Source of the DNA: Bryobacterales bacterium
Lineage (GTDB): Bacteria; Acidobacteriota; Terriglobia; Bryobacterales; Bryobacteraceae
Assembly (NCBI GenBank): GCA_003136675.1
Contig: PLFE01000059.1
Coordinates: 1,180 to 61,542, forward strand
DNA length: 60,363 nucleotides
Direction: 5' to 3'
Shown: positions 59,801 through 60,363 of the stretch, piece after piece
Numbering within the stretch: the first letter of the stretch is position 1
Layout of the letters: the number at the start of each line of letters is the position of its first letter
Notes under the pieces: generated by a model
Database searches by the model: none
Told to the model about the DNA's origin: nothing
Seen by the model: only the letters and a program-made list of their open reading frames with translations
Position numbers and translations under genes: made by a program

Positions 59801-60363
59801 CGGTCCATCTCTACTCGAAAGGGGCCGGGCTGCTTCCGGAGGAAATCCGCGAGGTCCTGCGTCTTGGAAAGCGGGGCCAGAAGTACGGCGCCCTTATCGG
59901 ATTGGTGCAACCAGCGCGAGCCGGTTTCATTGCCCTGCTCAAGCAGTAGCAGGAAGCCGATGGCGGCGATCGAGGGGCGTTTGGCGTGTAGCGCTGCAGC
60001 CAGAAGCAGGGCGATCAATGCGATCATGCCGATGCGCGGATCGGTATCGACGATGGCGCTCGTCACCGTGGGGCGCAGAAAGGCCATGAGGTAGAAGAAC
60101 CCGAACACGCCGACGCCAAACCAGACCAGGGCGCGCTTGATGGCCGGTAGCGAGAATTGCGTGGGGAACTCGTGCAGGCGGTCCGCTCCGAACGCCACCA
60201 GACCCGCCATTCCGAACTCAAAAACGCTGAGCGCGAGAATAGGCTCGCGAGCTTTTCGGACGAACGGGACGAGGGAGTAGAGCACGCCGTAAAGGAAGTC
60301 GGAACGCGCCATGGAGTAGAGCACCGCGCCGGCGGCCAGAGCCAGAAAGATGCGGACTTCGCG
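56809..60363 (-). CDS. YfhO-family membrane protein, in-frame tandem duplication (start outside window)
   Basis: 1184 codons are open from the window edge to the stop at 56809. The C-terminal ~750 residues (from a Met at 59061, MKRLFQTCRAQLF) are a complete YfhO-type protein: about 12 membrane helices with a lumenal domain near the end. The part before it is the second half of a similar protein: EVRIFLALAAGAVL at the edge matches EVRVFAMLGLSAFL of the second unit, and blocks such as FPRAWTVH, APDEDR and PGW recur in both. The two are joined without a stop by a Pro/Arg linker (GRPPPQNRRRPRVP). YfhO proteins are thought to be glycosyltransferases of the GT-C fold. No function of the double form is known. 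Confidence 0.83.
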   Translation of the reverse strand, partial: REVRIFLALAAGAVLYSMARSDFLYGVLYSLVPFVRKAREPILALSVFEFGMAGLVAFGADRLHEFPTQFSLPAIKRALVWFGVGVFGFFYLMAFLRPTVTSAIVDTDPRIGMIALIALLLAAALHAKRPSIAAIGFLLLLEQGNETGSRWLHQSDKGAVLLAPLSKTQDLADFLRKQPGPFRVEMDRKDIAFNFGDWYRVDTVVEYTPSAPAETLRLNWWQDRMAQLYGIGYTIAKTPTRPGQQEVFTGSSGLKIFRNPQAFPRAWTVHQITAAPDEDRGADLVRDGNFDLKTTVVMAGEKPPVESCSAPDTLEPVSETPSRVSVSVNMACPGLAVVSDNWFPGWVATVDGKPARIWKVDTSFRGVAAGSGRHRIEMNYRPGSVYLGVACALAGLILTAFLVRRKEEAAPGRPPPQNRRRPRVPLGKHNNGVAMKRLFQTCRAQLFLIAAVCAVYWKILLSGQYSVLEHPDMANLDLPWMELQVHALQSGTIALWSPYEWFGHTIIGQLAFVLCSPLSYLLALGPLDSNGHIQMWFVQIWIVLIHCAVALFAFWLCRDLGCSRAAALAGGLLYATSSGIGNTGWPQFVLVAMWGPLLFLFLMRSLRGRAPLKNAAWAGVALGLAWLGGHHAPAIYLTLASFGAGLTFLIRRPGARFRGGCRLAVMFVVFVSVASVQALPAAESGQLSLRWVSSGPTAWNDTVPFPEHGLFAFSVPDMLHLVVPGGTALYWDPFIGVVGLSLAAIAVLCAFRRIEVRVFAMLGLSAFLFALAKNDVFYGLFYALVPLVEKAREPMVALSVFGISVAVLAAFGVDQLLAGGARKVLPQVGAVLVSFAILTFSLFLLTRFLQPAVTSTIAQGDPRVGMIALIALGAAGILLAWNRGVLGRTGVVVLLCASMMIEQGVESDWNYAHKDDKGRAAFLKPLFDNQDVADFLRSRPDPKRAELNNKDISFNFGNWYGIDAPEEYTNGMLADTYRLGWNSDRLSRMYGENYTVSKVSTRGGQQDLFTGASGLKVFANPAAFPRAWTVHELRTAPDEDRAAALVRDGPFDLRSTAVMTGKPPSLEKCGGEDRVNGFREDLSSVHVGVTMACTGLVIVSDSYYPGWRAQVDGKSAKLWKVNTVIRGVVVPPGGHEIVMNYRPLSVYAGFVLMLCGFTIAIVLQRRREPDGIDLLSNSTSLSSL

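Noticed and set aside
1..60363. Mobile element, prophage, CRISPR array, tRNA or rRNA
   Set aside because: No transposase, integrase, direct-repeat array or cloverleaf was found; gaps are too short to hide rRNA.

Overview
The window reads as chromosomal DNA of an acidobacterium, most likely of the Bryobacterales/Solibacter type. The grounds are a VWFA-related protein of the Acidobacterial kind, Oar-like TonB-dependent receptors with an N-terminal carboxypeptidase-regulatory domain, a Ser/Thr kinase with C-terminal PEGA repeats, a GC-rich composition, and dense gene packing with many start/stop overlaps. No tRNA or rRNA, CRISPR array, insertion sequence or prophage is visible. No gap longer than about 200 bases lacks a gene. 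The first gene (a sigma factor, minus strand) and the last gene (a YfhO-type membrane protein, minus strand) are cut by the window edges.

Layout. 0-10 kb: a partial ECF sigma factor diverges from a TonB-dependent receptor. Next come two tandem paralogous secreted cysteine-rich beta-propeller-like proteins, each with its own TTGACT-N17-TATxAT promoter exactly 13 nt before the ATG, and then a convergent Oar-like receptor. 10-14 kb: a TPR protein, two small secreted proteins and an OmpA-family protein. 14-20 kb: a minus-strand operon (ABC ATPase, FtsX-type permease, PEGA Ser/Thr kinase) diverges from a TesA-like esterase, the same arrangement as tesA-ybbA-ybbP of E. coli. The ATPase has no ATG/GTG/TTG start ahead of its Walker A motif. 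20-22 kb: a three-gene minus-strand unit encodes an LPQTA-tailed secreted protein, a VWA protein and a class D-like sortase. 22-31 kb: a ~2998-residue cyclic beta-1,2-glucan synthase-like protein, preceded by and start/stop-coupled to a 53-residue two-helix membrane protein. 31-33.6 kb: an ECF-like sigma factor with a secreted LolA/RseB-like partner diverges from a general-stress 17M-like protein.

33.6-49.1 kb is a signalling island. It has five histidine kinase genes (six catalytic cores), three stand-alone receiver proteins without output domains, and a TonB receptor-YfiR-CHASE8 kinase unit that looks like a YfiBNR-type periplasmic switch with a kinase in place of the diguanylate cyclase. 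Two of the receiver genes start inside the 3' end of the upstream kinase gene, in the same +1 frame and at the same conserved motif.

49-60 kb holds metabolic genes: a ferritin-like protein, a flavin amine oxidase, a creatininase-family amidohydrolase, a 67-residue flagellar rod-like mini-protein behind a sigma28-like promoter, a trehalase coupled to an orphan HigA-type HTH protein, prolyl-tRNA synthetase coupled to a class V aminotransferase, and a YfhO-type membrane protein that is an in-frame tandem duplication.

The strongest candidates for something new are the sortase/LPQTA/VWA unit in a diderm, the near-leaderless twin promoters, the kinase/receiver nested overlaps, the sigma28-like promoter with its mini rod protein, and the fused double YfhO.
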